Shown piece by piece: positions 47,492 to 56,782 of a stretch of DNA of 64,000 bases. Within the stretch, counting starts at the first letter, position 1. The number at the start of each line of letters is the position of its first letter. The stretch spans positions 1-64,000 of the forward strand of contig JAQSCW010000032.1 of assembly GCA_029945625.1 (NCBI GenBank), written 5' to 3'. Position numbers and translations under genes: made by a program. The stretch comes from a bacterium. Lineage in GTDB: Bacteria > Bacteroidota > Bacteroidia > B-17B0 > Aurantibacillaceae. The notes beneath the pieces are model-generated. The model ran no database searches and was not told the DNA's origin. It saw only the letters and a list, made by a program, of their open reading frames with translations.

Positions 47492-48460
47492 TTATTTTTG
47501 TTTCCTGCCAAACACCGAAAAGTGAACATAACGTTTCGGATTTGCTTTCAGATCCTGCAATAATTTATCAAGATCTTCAGCCGATTTATTCAGATTATTG
47601 TACAAGGAATCGCTTTTGGCCAGTTTACCCAAGGTGCCCTGACCCTGATTGATCTTCGCCAGCAGGCCATTAAGTTCACCAAGTGTTTTATCGGCATTCG
47701 TAACCGCGCTTTTCAGCTGTGTGTTGGCAAGACTATCCGAAAGATTACTGAAATTATTAAGGATATTATTAATTTTCTGTTCATTCTTGTCGAGATTACC
47801 GGTGATGCCGTCCAAATGCGTAAAAATCTCCTGCATCTTAGGTTTGCCGGTTTCCATTAAACCGTCAAGCTTAAATGCAGTACTTTCCAGACTAAAAATG
47901 GCTTTTCGCACACTTTCAAAAGATTTATCAAGATTGTCACGGGTTCGCACATTCAGCACCAAACTCACTACCGCCATCACACTGTCGATACTGCTGATGA
48001 GATTTTCAGCTTTTGCCTGAAGTGGGCCCAATTGCCGGTTAAACGACTCCTTCAATCCCGCTTCCATTTCAGCTTGCAGCGTATCGCCGCTCTTCACATA
48101 TTTTTTGGAGTCGAAATCAAAAATCACTTCCACTACTTTGGAACCTAATAAATCGGTACTTACCACTTTTGCAGTAGAATTTTGAGGGATGTTTACCTCT
48201 TCGGTAATAAGAAATTTTACCAAAACCTGATTTTTTCCTTGCTTTTGGATGAGAGAAATGGAACGCACCTGACCAATCTTATAGCCGTTGATTTGAATGG
48301 CATTGGCAGTTTGTAAATTATCGATCTTTGGGTATACCGCGTAAAGGAAAAATTTGTCGGAAAAAAAGTTAGCCCCTTTTAAAAAATTAATACCCCAAAG
48401 AAAGGCGCCTATGGCCAATACCACCACAATTCCTATCTTAAATTCTTTACTTATCTTCAC
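47492..48460 (-). CDS. MlaD/MCE family lipid transport protein
   Basis: Protein of 322 residues: one N-terminal membrane segment (about 8-26), an MCE domain (about 38-118, VYPKIDNLQTANAIQINGYKIGQVRSI, STDLLGSKVVEVIF) and a long helical C-terminal region (about 135-305) with LNGLLAKINQGQGTLGKL repeats typical of MlaD relatives. Such proteins bridge inner and outer membrane in lipid traffic. No MlaE/MlaF genes follow; the next genes are the Fe-S oxidoreductase subunits. Confidence 0.9.
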   Translation of the reverse strand: MKISKEFKIGIVVVLAIGAFLWGINFLKGANFFSDKFFLYAVYPKIDNLQTANAIQINGYKIGQVRSISLIQKQGKNQVLVKFLITEEVNIPQNSTAKVVSTDLLGSKVVEVIFDFDSKKYVKSGDTLQAEMEAGLKESFNRQLGPLQAKAENLISSIDSVMAVVSLVLNVRTRDNLDKSFESVRKAIFSLESTAFKLDGLMETGKPKMQEIFTHLDGITGNLDKNEQKINNILNNFSNLSDSLANTQLKSAVTNADKTLGELNGLLAKINQGQGTLGKLAKSDSLYNNLNKSAEDLDKLLQDLKANPKRYVHFSVFGRKQK

Positions 48461-48523
48461 AAAAAAATATTACGGTTTTATCGCCTAAATATAGCAATTA
48501 TTATTGAGCCAAAAGAAGGCAGA

Positions 48524-49051
48524 ATGAGCGAGAAACTAAAGAACGAAGAATTGGAGCGACTCAGTGTGGAAGACTTTAAAAAAGCTCCCAAACAGCCTGT
48601 GGTAGTGGTTCTCGACAATGTAAGAAGTCTCAATAATGTGGGTTCCGTGTTCCGAACTGCCGACGCATTTTTAGTGGAAGAAATTTTTTTATGCGGCCTC
48701 ACGGGCACTCCTCCAAATAAGGAAATTGAGAAAACCGCATTGGGGGCTACCTCATCGGTGAACTGGAGGCATTTTAAAACCACGGCGGACGCCATTGACT
48801 ATTTGAAAAAAAATAAGTATGTCTGTTATGCTGTTGAGCAAGCAAAAAACAGCATATCGCTGAATAATTTTAATTACCAGAGCGAAAACATTGCCCTCAT
48901 TTTTGGTAACGAAGTGTATGGCGTTGAACAAGAAGTGGTAAATGCTTGCGATGGGGTTATTGAAATTCCGCAATTGGGCACCAAACATTCTTTTAATATT
49001 TCGGTGAGTGTGGGAATTGTGTTGTGGGAAATACTGAGGGGGAAATTATGA
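48524..49051 (+). CDS. TrmH/SpoU family RNA methyltransferase
   Basis: SPOUT-class 2'-O-methyltransferase of 175 residues. The three SpoU motifs are present: VVLDNVRSLNNVGSVFRTADAF, IALIFGNEVYGVEQEVV and IEIPQLGTKHSFNISVSVGIVLWEI. The short N-terminal extension (about 1-22) is acidic/basic and has no extra RNA-binding domain. RNA target (tRNA or rRNA) cannot be told from the sequence. It diverges from the MCE operon across a 63-base spacer. Confidence 0.92.
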   Translation: MSEKLKNEELERLSVEDFKKAPKQPVVVVLDNVRSLNNVGSVFRTADAFLVEEIFLCGLTGTPPNKEIEKTALGATSSVNWRHFKTTADAIDYLKKNKYVCYAVEQAKNSISLNNFNYQSENIALIFGNEVYGVEQEVVNACDGVIEIPQLGTKHSFNISVSVGIVLWEILRGKL

Positions 49052-49127
49052 CGACGAGTAGGTGTAAGCTTTATAAATATCGGCAAGCACATGTGTTTTA
49101 GGCTTCACTAAGAACGCTACGTTCAAA

Positions 49128-50204
49128 CTACTCATTCATCAACCCATTCTGAATCCTGATACTTTCTTCGTGGAGTAATTGACAAATTTTCTCCACATGC
49201 TGCCTCGAAAGTCCTAGCTTATCAGCCCATTGCCCCCTGGTACGCAAAATCTCCTGCCAGCGCTCCAATTGAAAACTAATGATGTGATGCTCTTTTTTGT
49301 ACTTGCCTATTTCTTCAATAATCTGCGTGCGTTTCTTCAATACATTCAGCAATTCATCGTCTACTTCATCAATAATGCGTCGCAACTCTCCCAGAATCGT
49401 ATTTGCATTTGGATTATCGGCATTCAATTTCCTCAATACCAATTTTGATAACAAATCCCCCAATTGCTCCGGAGTCACTTGTTGTTGGGCATCACTGAGT
49501 GCCTTTTCCGGTTCACAATGTGACTCAATCATCAAGCCGTTCATTCCCAGATCAAGTGCTTTTTGTGCGATGGGCAATAATAATTCTCTGGTACCTCCTA
49601 TGTGGCTGGGGTCGCAGATGAGTGGCAGATCAGGAAATTGAGTTCTTAACTCAATGGGCAATTGCCAAAGCGGTTTGTTGCGGTATTTGGTTTTCCCGTA
49701 AAAATAAAAGCCTCTGTGAATGGCCGCAATTTTTCTAATGCCGCTATTGTAAATGCGCTCAATGCCACCAATCCACAATTGTAAATCGGCATGAATTGGA
49801 TTTTTCACCATCACAGCAACGTTCACCCCCTTAAGGACTTCAGCAATTTCCTGCACACTAAAAGGGTTTACAGTAGTTCGTGCGCCGATCCATAATACAT
49901 CCACACCGTATTTGATCGCTAATTCGGCATGGTGCGCATTGGCCACTTCCACTGTAAGTTTAAAGCCGTACTCTTTCTTTACATCCTGCAACCATTTAAG
50001 GGCCTCTTCACCTTTGCCTTCAAAGGCATTGGGACGAGTGCGCGGTTTCCAAACACCTGCCCTGAACAAAGCCACCCGGTTAAGGGCTTTGAGTCCTCTT
50101 GCGGTGCGCATCACTTGTTCATAGCTTTCGGCCCCGCATGGGCCTGAAATGATAAGAGGCTCCGAAGGCGCAGGTAACCAGCTCGATAAAGGTTCAAAAT
50201 GCAT
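49128..50204 (-). CDS. Bifunctional 3-deoxy-7-phosphoheptulonate synthase / chorismate mutase
   Basis: Protein of 358 residues joining two steps of aromatic amino acid synthesis. The N-terminal KDPG-type barrel (about 1-260) has ISGPCGAESYEQ, RAGVWKPRTRPNAFEG, WIGARTTVNPFSVQ, IHRGFYFYGKTKYRN, and ICDPSHIGG, typical of type I-beta DAHP synthase. The C-terminal AroQ chorismate mutase (about 268-358) has RRIIDEVDDELLNVLKKRTQIIEEIGKYKKEH. ATG at 50204 is used; the frame upstream has only TTG at 50216. In such fusions the mutase domain often serves feedback control. Confidence 0.94.
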   Translation of the reverse strand: MHFEPLSSWLPAPSEPLIISGPCGAESYEQVMRTARGLKALNRVALFRAGVWKPRTRPNAFEGKGEEALKWLQDVKKEYGFKLTVEVANAHHAELAIKYGVDVLWIGARTTVNPFSVQEIAEVLKGVNVAVMVKNPIHADLQLWIGGIERIYNSGIRKIAAIHRGFYFYGKTKYRNKPLWQLPIELRTQFPDLPLICDPSHIGGTRELLLPIAQKALDLGMNGLMIESHCEPEKALSDAQQQVTPEQLGDLLSKLVLRKLNADNPNANTILGELRRIIDEVDDELLNVLKKRTQIIEEIGKYKKEHHIISFQLERWQEILRTRGQWADKLGLSRQHVEKICQLLHEESIRIQNGLMNE

Positions 50205-50289
50205 ACACGTGTTCAAATTAAGGATCGAATGACGAAATTACCTTTTTTAAGGTACATTTTGGGAAATAAATCTTTGTTATCTTTAAGGC

Positions 50290-50433
50290 GTGAATACTGA
50301 CAAACAGGCTGCATATTTATTTTTTCTGAACAATAGTCCGCTTACTTGTTGTGTGCAAAACAGCAAAAAGAAAAAAGAATGCTGCAAAAAATATAAAGAA
50401 GGAAAACGCTGCAAAAAGTGTCCTAATAAATAG
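50290..50433 (+). CDS. Small cysteine- and lysine-rich protein
   Basis: A 47-residue frame from GTG at 50290 to TAG at 50433. The N-terminus (MNTDKQAAYLFFLNN) is followed by a compact motif with six cysteines in the order CC, CC, C, C (TCCV, ECCKKYKEGKRCKKCP) in a strongly basic context. Lys-rich CCxKYKxGxRCKxCP tails are, as I recall, seen in other short unannotated Bacteroidota proteins, and the cysteine spacing suits zinc or another metal. TATCTTTA at 50278-50285 is a -7-like box, so the transcript could be almost leaderless. It lies in the 254-base spacer between the DAHP synthase and sirtuin genes. Confidence 0.6.
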   Translation: MNTDKQAAYLFFLNNSPLTCCVQNSKKKKECCKKYKEGKRCKKCPNK

Positions 50434-50458
50434 TTGCTTCCAAGCAGTGTATTCCCGT

Positions 50459-51151
50459 CTACATATGTTTCATTAATTCCAACCTCAGATCATCTACCCC
50501 GTGCACAGCGGTTTTTTTGATGTGTTTTAATTCCTTCACCGAATAGAAATTAAATTCGCCCGGATCCAATAACCAAGTATGAATATAGGGTCTTACATAA
50601 TTTACCACCCCTGCGGCCGGATAGACATTTAAGGAAGTTCCTATTACCACAAAGAGGTCGGCCTGCGTAGCCAAATGGTTGGCATTATCCATTTCGGGCA
50701 CCAATTCACCAAACCAAACAATATGGGGACGTAATTGCGATCCTTTTTCGCAGAGGTCACCAACTTTTAACTCCTTGTCATGAAGCGAGTAGATTAGTTT
50801 TTCATCCACCGAACTGCGGGCCTTCATCAATTCACCGTGCAAATGCAATACCTTGCTGCTTCCGGCGCGTTCGTGAAGATCATCTACGTTTTGGGTGATT
50901 ACTTGCACGTCGAAGGTCTTTTCCAATTCAGCTATAAACAAATGGGCGGCATTGGGCTCTGCTTCTAACACCTGCTTTCTACGGTTATTGTAAAACTCAA
51001 GTACCAGATCGCGGTTATTCGTCCAAGCCTCAAAGGTGGCAACGTCTTCAATGCGGAACTCTTCCCACAAGCCACCTGCATCGCGAAATGTTTTAATGCC
51101 ACTTTCAGCACTAATTCCCGCACCCGTAAAAACAACCAGTTTTTTCTTCAA
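50459..51151 (-). CDS. cobB: SIR2 family NAD-dependent protein deacylase
   Basis: Sirtuin of 230 residues with the NAD motifs FTGAGISAESGIKTFRD, TQNVDDLHERAG, the catalytic HLHGEL histidine, and VVIGTSLNVYPAA. Tyr and Arg in FYNNRRK match the class III YxxR pair that favours succinyl/malonyl-lysine. The four zinc cysteines are missing; only one Cys remains in the zinc-ribbon region, as I recall for other Bacteroidota sirtuins. The start is TTG at 51151, since no ATG or GTG exists between the upstream in-frame stop and GAGIS. It follows the DPP-IV gene by 9 bases. Confidence 0.9.
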   Translation of the reverse strand: MKKKLVVFTGAGISAESGIKTFRDAGGLWEEFRIEDVATFEAWTNNRDLVLEFYNNRRKQVLEAEPNAAHLFIAELEKTFDVQVITQNVDDLHERAGSSKVLHLHGELMKARSSVDEKLIYSLHDKELKVGDLCEKGSQLRPHIVWFGELVPEMDNANHLATQADLFVVIGTSLNVYPAAGVVNYVRPYIHTWLLDPGEFNFYSVKELKHIKKTAVHGVDDLRLELMKHM

Positions 51152-51160
51152 GGTTAGATT

Positions 51161-53332
51161 TTATAAATTCTCCTTTACGAACTTCAGCATTTTTGTATAA
51201 ATATGCAAACGGGTGTTTCCACCGGCAATGCCATGATTTTTGTTCGGGTAGATCATAAAGTCAAAGGGGATATTGTATTTCACCATCGCAGCGGCCAATT
51301 CCATGCTGTTTTGTACATGCACATTGTCATCGGCACCACCATGGATCAATAAAAATTTTCCTTTAATATTTTTTACATAATTAGTTGGGGAGTTGTCTTC
51401 ATACCCACTCACATTATCTTTTGGCTTACGTAAAAAACGCTCCGTGTAAATATTATCGTAGTATTTCCAATTGGTTACCGGAGCAACTGCAATGGCAGTT
51501 TTGATCACATCTGCCCCTTTAGTAATCATCAAAGAAGCCATGTAGCCTCCGTAACTCCAACCCTGAAATCCAATCCGCGATTTATCAACATAGGGCATTC
51601 TCCCCACATATTTGGCCACCTCAATCTGATCCTGAATTTCTAATTTACCCAATTGCAAATACGTGCTGTGTTTAAACTGACGCCCTCTACCCTGAGTTCC
51701 CCTGTTATCCACACACACCACAATATAACCTTCCTGATTTAAAAGCTGGTGCCACATAAACTCCGAACCCGCCCAGGCATTGTTTACCACATTGCTGCCC
51801 GGACCACCATAGGCATACATATACACCGGATACTTTTTGGTGGAATCGAAATTTGCCGGCTTCATCATCCAGGCATTTAACTCAAATCCTTCCGCCGCAC
51901 TATAAGTCCAAAATTTCTTCTGCGACAAATTATAAGGTTTTAATTTCGCCACAAGTTCAGAATTGGTCTCGAGCACTTTTACCAATTTTCCGTCGATGCT
52001 GTACAATTCAAACACGGGAGGTGTATTGGCATTGCTGTAAGAAGAAATATAATAATTAAAGCCATGGGTAAATTCAAAATTAGTTTGCCCCTCCAGTTTA
52101 GATAATCTTTTTTTAGCCGAACCATCCAATTTACAACTGAACACATCGCGGTTAATGACTCCGTTTTCGGTAGATACATAGAACAAAGAATTGTTTTTTT
52201 GATCGTACCCTTTAAATTCCATCACATCCCAATTGCCCTTGGTAATTTGTTTTAAAACCTTGCTTTTGAAATCAAAAAAATACAAATGATTGTATTCATC
52301 GCGTTCACTGCTAATAATAAATCCCTTGTCGCCCACAAAAGTAAGATCGTCACTTATGTCAACATAGGTTTTACTTTCATCCGTGAGCACTACTTCTGTT
52401 TTTCCGCTATCGGCATTTGCAAACAAATACTCCAATTTGTTTTGCAAACGATTAAGTCGCTGAACGCAGAGCGTTTTTGGTTCCTTTGTAAATTGAATGC
52501 GTGGGATATACATATCGTTGTTCTCTCCCACATCTACTTTCACCGTATTTTTTGAGGTGAGATCGTAAATATGCACCGACACAATGGAATTATCTTCACC
52601 CGCTTTTGGATACTTGTAGGTGACCTTCTCGGGATAAAGTTCTCCCTTGTAGAGGTCCATGGTAAATTCTTTCACGAGGGTCTCATCAAATTTCACATAA
52701 GCCAGATAGTCGCCATTGGCACTCCAATCAAAATAATCGGCTCGCGAAAACTCTTCCTCGTACACCCAATCGGCCCAACCGTTCTTGATCTTGTTAGGCA
52801 GGCCATCGTTGGTTACAGCCACTTCAGTTCCACTCAACAGGTCTTTGATAAATAAATTATTGTCCTTTACAAAAGCAATTTTTTTTCCATTGGGCGAGAA
52901 TTTCGGAAACAACTGTTTGCTTCCGCTACTCAAACGCTGTACATCTTTGGCATCAATGTCTACTACAAAATAATCGGCTTTTGGAGAACGGCGGTACACG
53001 TATTCCAAATTCTCTGAAAAGATCAATTTCTTTTCATCCGGACTGAATGCATAGGAACTCAGATCCAAACTGCGCCCTTCAAACTTCACTTCATTTGCAT
53101 TGATGATTTCTGCAATCAAATTCCCGGAAGCAAGTTCGTATTTACCGATCGCATTTACTCCTGCCGTGTTGGTGGCGATTTCAGAATAGTTTTTTCCATC
53201 GTTTAACACGTTAAAGCTGCTCGGAGTTTTGGCCCTGAATGTTCCCTTTAACCAAATGTCGTCGAGGGTAATCTTCTGCTGAGAAAAAACAAAGAGGGGA
53301 ATAACAAAAAGTAAGAGTGCGATTTTCTTCAT
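51161..53332 (-). CDS. Dipeptidyl peptidase IV family serine peptidase (S9)
   Basis: Exported prolyl dipeptidase of 723 residues with signal peptide (about 1-17), an eight-bladed propeller (about 40-460) and a C-terminal alpha/beta-hydrolase domain. Catalytic residues: Ser593 in GWSYGGYMAS, Asp in IHGGADDNVHVQ (about 668), His700 in NKNHGIAGG. The substrate-binding EE pair is visible in WVYEEEFSRADYFDWS. It should remove X-Pro dipeptides from peptides in the periplasm or at the surface. It is transcribed ahead of the sirtuin gene. Confidence 0.95.
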   Translation of the reverse strand: MKKIALLLFVIPLFVFSQQKITLDDIWLKGTFRAKTPSSFNVLNDGKNYSEIATNTAGVNAIGKYELASGNLIAEIINANEVKFEGRSLDLSSYAFSPDEKKLIFSENLEYVYRRSPKADYFVVDIDAKDVQRLSSGSKQLFPKFSPNGKKIAFVKDNNLFIKDLLSGTEVAVTNDGLPNKIKNGWADWVYEEEFSRADYFDWSANGDYLAYVKFDETLVKEFTMDLYKGELYPEKVTYKYPKAGEDNSIVSVHIYDLTSKNTVKVDVGENNDMYIPRIQFTKEPKTLCVQRLNRLQNKLEYLFANADSGKTEVVLTDESKTYVDISDDLTFVGDKGFIISSERDEYNHLYFFDFKSKVLKQITKGNWDVMEFKGYDQKNNSLFYVSTENGVINRDVFSCKLDGSAKKRLSKLEGQTNFEFTHGFNYYISSYSNANTPPVFELYSIDGKLVKVLETNSELVAKLKPYNLSQKKFWTYSAAEGFELNAWMMKPANFDSTKKYPVYMYAYGGPGSNVVNNAWAGSEFMWHQLLNQEGYIVVCVDNRGTQGRGRQFKHSTYLQLGKLEIQDQIEVAKYVGRMPYVDKSRIGFQGWSYGGYMASLMITKGADVIKTAIAVAPVTNWKYYDNIYTERFLRKPKDNVSGYEDNSPTNYVKNIKGKFLLIHGGADDNVHVQNSMELAAAMVKYNIPFDFMIYPNKNHGIAGGNTRLHIYTKMLKFVKENL

Positions 53333-53491
53333 AATAAACCAATTTTGTGAGTGTGAAATTAATGTTTTAAACCTTATTATTTTCAGAGATCTGAGATTGA
53401 ATTTAAATTCCCCCTTTTTGATCTAATACGAACCAATTGTTGATTATGACATTTTGAGCTTAAGAATTGTCTCTTGCCAAATAAGATCACA

Positions 53492-53854
53492 CTAACCATG
53501 GTAAACCCTCGAAAACACAATCCGACCATTTTCAATTTGCAGCACTTCCCCTACACGCAAGTCCGCTTCACCATTAACATGCCGGATGTATTCCATAAAG
53601 ACCTGCTCGTTATCGGCTATTACATGTTGCACCTCATACTGCAAAGTCGGCAATCGCTCAAAAGAATCTTTCCACCACCCGCGCAAGGCCTCTTTTCCTT
53701 TAATCAAACCCTTTGTTTCGGGTTGGCGTAACTTTAGTTTAGGACTGTAATGTTGGGCCTCCTCATCGTAAAGTGCCAGTAACTTTTCAAGGTTATGGGC
53801 ATTAAATGCCGCAAACCAAAGCCGCGCAATTTCTTTATTTTGTTTTGAAATCAT
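53492..53854 (-). CDS. SnoaL/NTF2-like protein
   Basis: Small protein of 120 residues with the NTF2-like cone fold seen in SnoaL-type proteins: KEIARLWFAAFNAHNLEKLLALYDEEAQHYSP, then GKEALRGWWKDSFERLP, and strands ending in FSRVYHG. Members act as small-molecule isomerases, hydrolases or ligand binders; this one is not specified. It diverges from the amidohydrolase gene with only 14 bases between the two start codons, so each promoter must lie within the other gene or overlap. Confidence 0.85.
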   Translation of the reverse strand: MISKQNKEIARLWFAAFNAHNLEKLLALYDEEAQHYSPKLKLRQPETKGLIKGKEALRGWWKDSFERLPTLQYEVQHVIADNEQVFMEYIRHVNGEADLRVGEVLQIENGRIVFSRVYHG

Positions 53855-53868
53855 ATCTATATTTGAGC

Positions 53869-55533
53869 ATGCTAAAAAACAGTTTTATTTTCTTTTGTGC
53901 AATTCTCTCCTTCAGTTCTTGCACACAAAAAAAAGAGAAGGTTGATCTAATTGTATATCATGCCCACATTTATTCTGTTGATTCGGCCAATACCCGGTAC
54001 GAAGCCATGGCTATTAAAGGTGGCAACATCCTTGAACTGAATTCAAGCGAACGTATTCTTCAGAAGTATGAGGCCAAAGATCTAGTGGACGCTGAAGGAA
54101 AAACTGTTTTTCCCGGATTTACCGATGCTCATTGCCATTTTACCGGTTTCGCTACCGATATGTGGAAATGTCAACTCAGTGGCACCACCTCATTTGAAAA
54201 CGTACTCGAAAAAGTTAAAGAATATAGCATAAATGCCCCCATGTATTGGATTTACGGTCGGGGTTGGGATCAAAACGATTGGCTTCTAAAAGAATTTCCC
54301 GATAAATTAAAATTAGATGCTCTATACCCAAATCGGCCTGTGTTCTTAAAACGGGTAGATGGCCATGCAGCTTTGGTAAACCAAAAGGCACTGGATCTTG
54401 CAGGTGTAACCATAACCACAAAAGTGAAAGGTGGTACCGTCGAAATTAAAAACAATCAGCTCACCGGCATCTTGATCGATAATGCGATGGATCTGGTAGA
54501 TGGCATCATACCCCACATTAGCGACAGTCTTGCAAAGGTTTATTATCGTAAAGCAGAAATTAGGTGTTTTTCCCTCGGCCTCACTCAGGTGCATGATTGC
54601 GGTATAAGTGAACATACCCTTGAACTTCTGGATGCCGAGCAAAAATCGGGTCATTTAAAAATGAAAATCTACGCTTTGTTGAGCGACGATTCAACCTATT
54701 ACGAACGATGGATCAAAAAAGGGATTTTGAGAACCGAACGTTTAACAATGGGTGGATTTAAGGTATATGCCGATGGAGCCCTGGGAAGCAGAGGCGCGTG
54801 TTTACGCGAGGCCTACTCTGACAAAAAAGAGTGGATGGGATTTTTATTGACGGATCAACTGCGCTTAACTAAAATTGCTCAGACACTTGTGAACAGCAAT
54901 TTGCAAATGTGTACCCATGCCATTGGCGACAGCGCTAACAGAACAATTTTAAAAATCTATGCCGCTGCATTAAAAGGAAAGAATGATCGTCGCTGGCGCA
55001 TAGAGCACGCACAAGTAATTGCCCCCGGTGATTTTGGCTATTTTGAAAAATACAGCATCATCCCTTCGGTTCAACCCACACATGCTACCAGTGATATGTA
55101 TTGGGCCAAAGACCGGCTCGGTGCCGAACGCATAAAGACTGCTTATGCCTATCAGCTATTATTAAAGGCCGGAGGTATTGTGGCACTGGGTACAGATTTT
55201 CCGGTAGAAGACATTTCTCCCATCAAAACATTTTATGCCGCGGTGGTGAGGCAGGACACCAAAGGTTTTCCGGAGAATGGCTTTCAAAAAGAAAATGCCT
55301 TATCTCGGGAAGAAGCCCTAAGGGGCATGACTATTTGGGCTGCTTATTCTTCGTTTGAAGAAAAGATCAAAGGCAGTTTGGAAAAAGGGAAAACAGCCGA
55401 TTTTATTTTGTTGGATACAGATCTGATGAACTGCAAAGAGTCGGAGATCCTTGGAACCAGGGTGATGGCCAGTTATGTGAATGGGGAACAGGTTTTTAAA
55501 CTCAGAAGAAATATGAAGACGGATTTTTTATGA
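53869..55533 (+). CDS. Amidohydrolase (YtcJ-like, amidohydro_3) lipoprotein
   Basis: Metal-dependent hydrolase of 554 residues. The ATG at 53869 gives a lipoprotein signal with lipobox FSSC (about Cys18). The barrel has GFTDAHCHFTGF (metal HxH), LKRVDGHAALVNQKAL, MGGFKVYADGALGSRGA, a HAIGDSANR histidine, RIEHAQVI and the final Asp in ALGTDFPVE. The family acts on amides and cyclic amides; N-substituted formamide hydrolases are the closest characterised group. Lipid anchoring of such an enzyme at the periplasmic face is common in Bacteroidota. Confidence 0.92.
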   Translation: MLKNSFIFFCAILSFSSCTQKKEKVDLIVYHAHIYSVDSANTRYEAMAIKGGNILELNSSERILQKYEAKDLVDAEGKTVFPGFTDAHCHFTGFATDMWKCQLSGTTSFENVLEKVKEYSINAPMYWIYGRGWDQNDWLLKEFPDKLKLDALYPNRPVFLKRVDGHAALVNQKALDLAGVTITTKVKGGTVEIKNNQLTGILIDNAMDLVDGIIPHISDSLAKVYYRKAEIRCFSLGLTQVHDCGISEHTLELLDAEQKSGHLKMKIYALLSDDSTYYERWIKKGILRTERLTMGGFKVYADGALGSRGACLREAYSDKKEWMGFLLTDQLRLTKIAQTLVNSNLQMCTHAIGDSANRTILKIYAAALKGKNDRRWRIEHAQVIAPGDFGYFEKYSIIPSVQPTHATSDMYWAKDRLGAERIKTAYAYQLLLKAGGIVALGTDFPVEDISPIKTFYAAVVRQDTKGFPENGFQKENALSREEALRGMTIWAAYSSFEEKIKGSLEKGKTADFILLDTDLMNCKESEILGTRVMASYVNGEQVFKLRRNMKTDFL

Positions 55534-55543
55534 CATTGAGCGA

Positions 55544-56233
55544 TTAAAAAATCTTTTGTAGTTCTCCTAGATTACGCACATGCCAGCCCTTGTATTTTCC
55601 CGCATCGGATTCAGAGTAATAAATAGCTTCCCACCCCGCGTTTTTGGCACCTTCCACATCACTTTCCATACTGTCGCCAATCATCACACATTCGGCAGGA
55701 TGAGCCCCGGCGAGTGATTCAGCCAATCTGAAAATTTTTTCTTCGGGCTTCACTAAATTATGTTCTTCGCTAATAATAATGTTTGTGAAAAAATCGCGTA
55801 AGCCGCAACCGTCAATTTTTATGGCTTGAGTTTCGGTGAATCCATTCGTAATGATGTGCAGGTGATAGTTCGGTTTTAGATAGTTCAAGGTATCTATGCA
55901 TCCCTGTTTCAATAATCGTCCATGAGGAGCTTGTAGCATGTATTGCTCCGAAATGAGAATATTGTCTTCGTAATTATCGTAATCAAATTGTTTAAATACT
56001 TCGTTGAAACGAAAATTACGCATGTAGCGTTTATCGATTTGCTTCTTGTAATACAATGACCACAATTGAAGATTGACCTTGCGGTAACTTTCTAAGAATA
56101 CAGGGTACTCTGTGTTCAGTTTCTTTTTTAGTTCAAATTCATGGAATAATTTTTCAAGTACCAGCGATGAATTAGCAGCAAAGTCCCAAAGGGTGTCATC
56201 CAGGTCAAAGAATAAATGTTTTTTTGATTTCAT
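55544..56233 (-). CDS. HAD family hydrolase, YjjG-like nucleotidase
   Basis: Haloacid dehalogenase-like phosphatase of 229 residues. HAD motif I is FFDLDDTLWDF at the start, motif II HIITNGFT, motif III the Lys in NLVKPEEKIF, and motif IV MIGDSMESDVEGAKNAGW. The W after DDTL and the all-helical cap resemble the YjjG noncanonical pyrimidine nucleotidase. ATG at 56233 is chosen because it starts just before motif I; it overlaps the stop of the upstream membrane protein gene by 4 bases. Confidence 0.9.
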   Translation of the reverse strand: MKSKKHLFFDLDDTLWDFAANSSLVLEKLFHEFELKKKLNTEYPVFLESYRKVNLQLWSLYYKKQIDKRYMRNFRFNEVFKQFDYDNYEDNILISEQYMLQAPHGRLLKQGCIDTLNYLKPNYHLHIITNGFTETQAIKIDGCGLRDFFTNIIISEEHNLVKPEEKIFRLAESLAGAHPAECVMIGDSMESDVEGAKNAGWEAIYYSESDAGKYKGWHVRNLGELQKIF

Positions 56234-56697
56234 AACATCCAACCCTTCACACTGTCGTAGAAAAACAGCACAATAAAATAAAGGGTAAAGGACCAAAAGA
56301 TGCTCGCCATACTTAAGTACAAAATGATCTTCTTTTTATCCCTGTAAAATCGTTCGGCCACAAAAGCACCTATAGGAGTTGATAAAAAGATAGGCGTCAC
56401 AAATGCAATCCCTGCCAAACCGAAACGTTGTTTAATGCGTATAACCCGTCGGTTGAATTTGGTGAAAATGCGTCGGCGGTGAATCAAATGGCGTTTCACC
56501 CTAAAGTGGTGTAATGCCTTTAGAATTGCCGCACTCAAATTGGTGAAAAACACATTTCCTGCAATTCCACCCACACAAGTTACCATCAATACCTTTACGG
56601 CATTGAACTTAAACATCAAGAAAGTGGCCGGGAATCCGATCTTCAAACCCAACGTACAGGTAAGGAGCATCGAAACGATCTTTAGTATTTCCGCCAT
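56230..56697 (-). CDS. Membrane protein of unknown function
   Basis: Protein of 155 residues with about three to four hydrophobic segments (about 4-20, 34-52, 92-110, 128-150) and a very basic loop (about 64-88, rich in Arg, Lys and His). The GLAGIAFVTPIFLSTPIGAFVAERFYRDKKK stretch resembles the small multidrug export/SNARE-associated type of membrane protein, but I cannot assign a family with confidence. It is coupled to the HAD gene by a 4-base overlap. Confidence 0.75.
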   Translation of the reverse strand: MAEILKIVSMLLTCTLGLKIGFPATFLMFKFNAVKVLMVTCVGGIAGNVFFTNLSAAILKALHHFRVKRHLIHRRRIFTKFNRRVIRIKQRFGLAGIAFVTPIFLSTPIGAFVAERFYRDKKKIILYLSMASIFWSFTLYFIVLFFYDSVKGWML

Positions 56698-56754
56698 AAG
56701 AAATCAAAAATAGCAAAGAATTCCTTTTAAAATTGGGGACTTTTGCCAAGATAT

Positions 56755-56771
56755 GTTATATCACATATAAC
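56755..56771. promoter_or_regulatory. Perfect palindrome upstream of gdh, possible operator
   Basis: GTTATAT-CAC-ATATAAC is a 7-base perfect inverted repeat with a 3-base spacer, 11 bases upstream of the -33 element of the glutamate dehydrogenase promoter. The size suits a dimeric regulator. Confidence 0.4.
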
Positions 56772-56782
56772 GGTAAAAAGGC

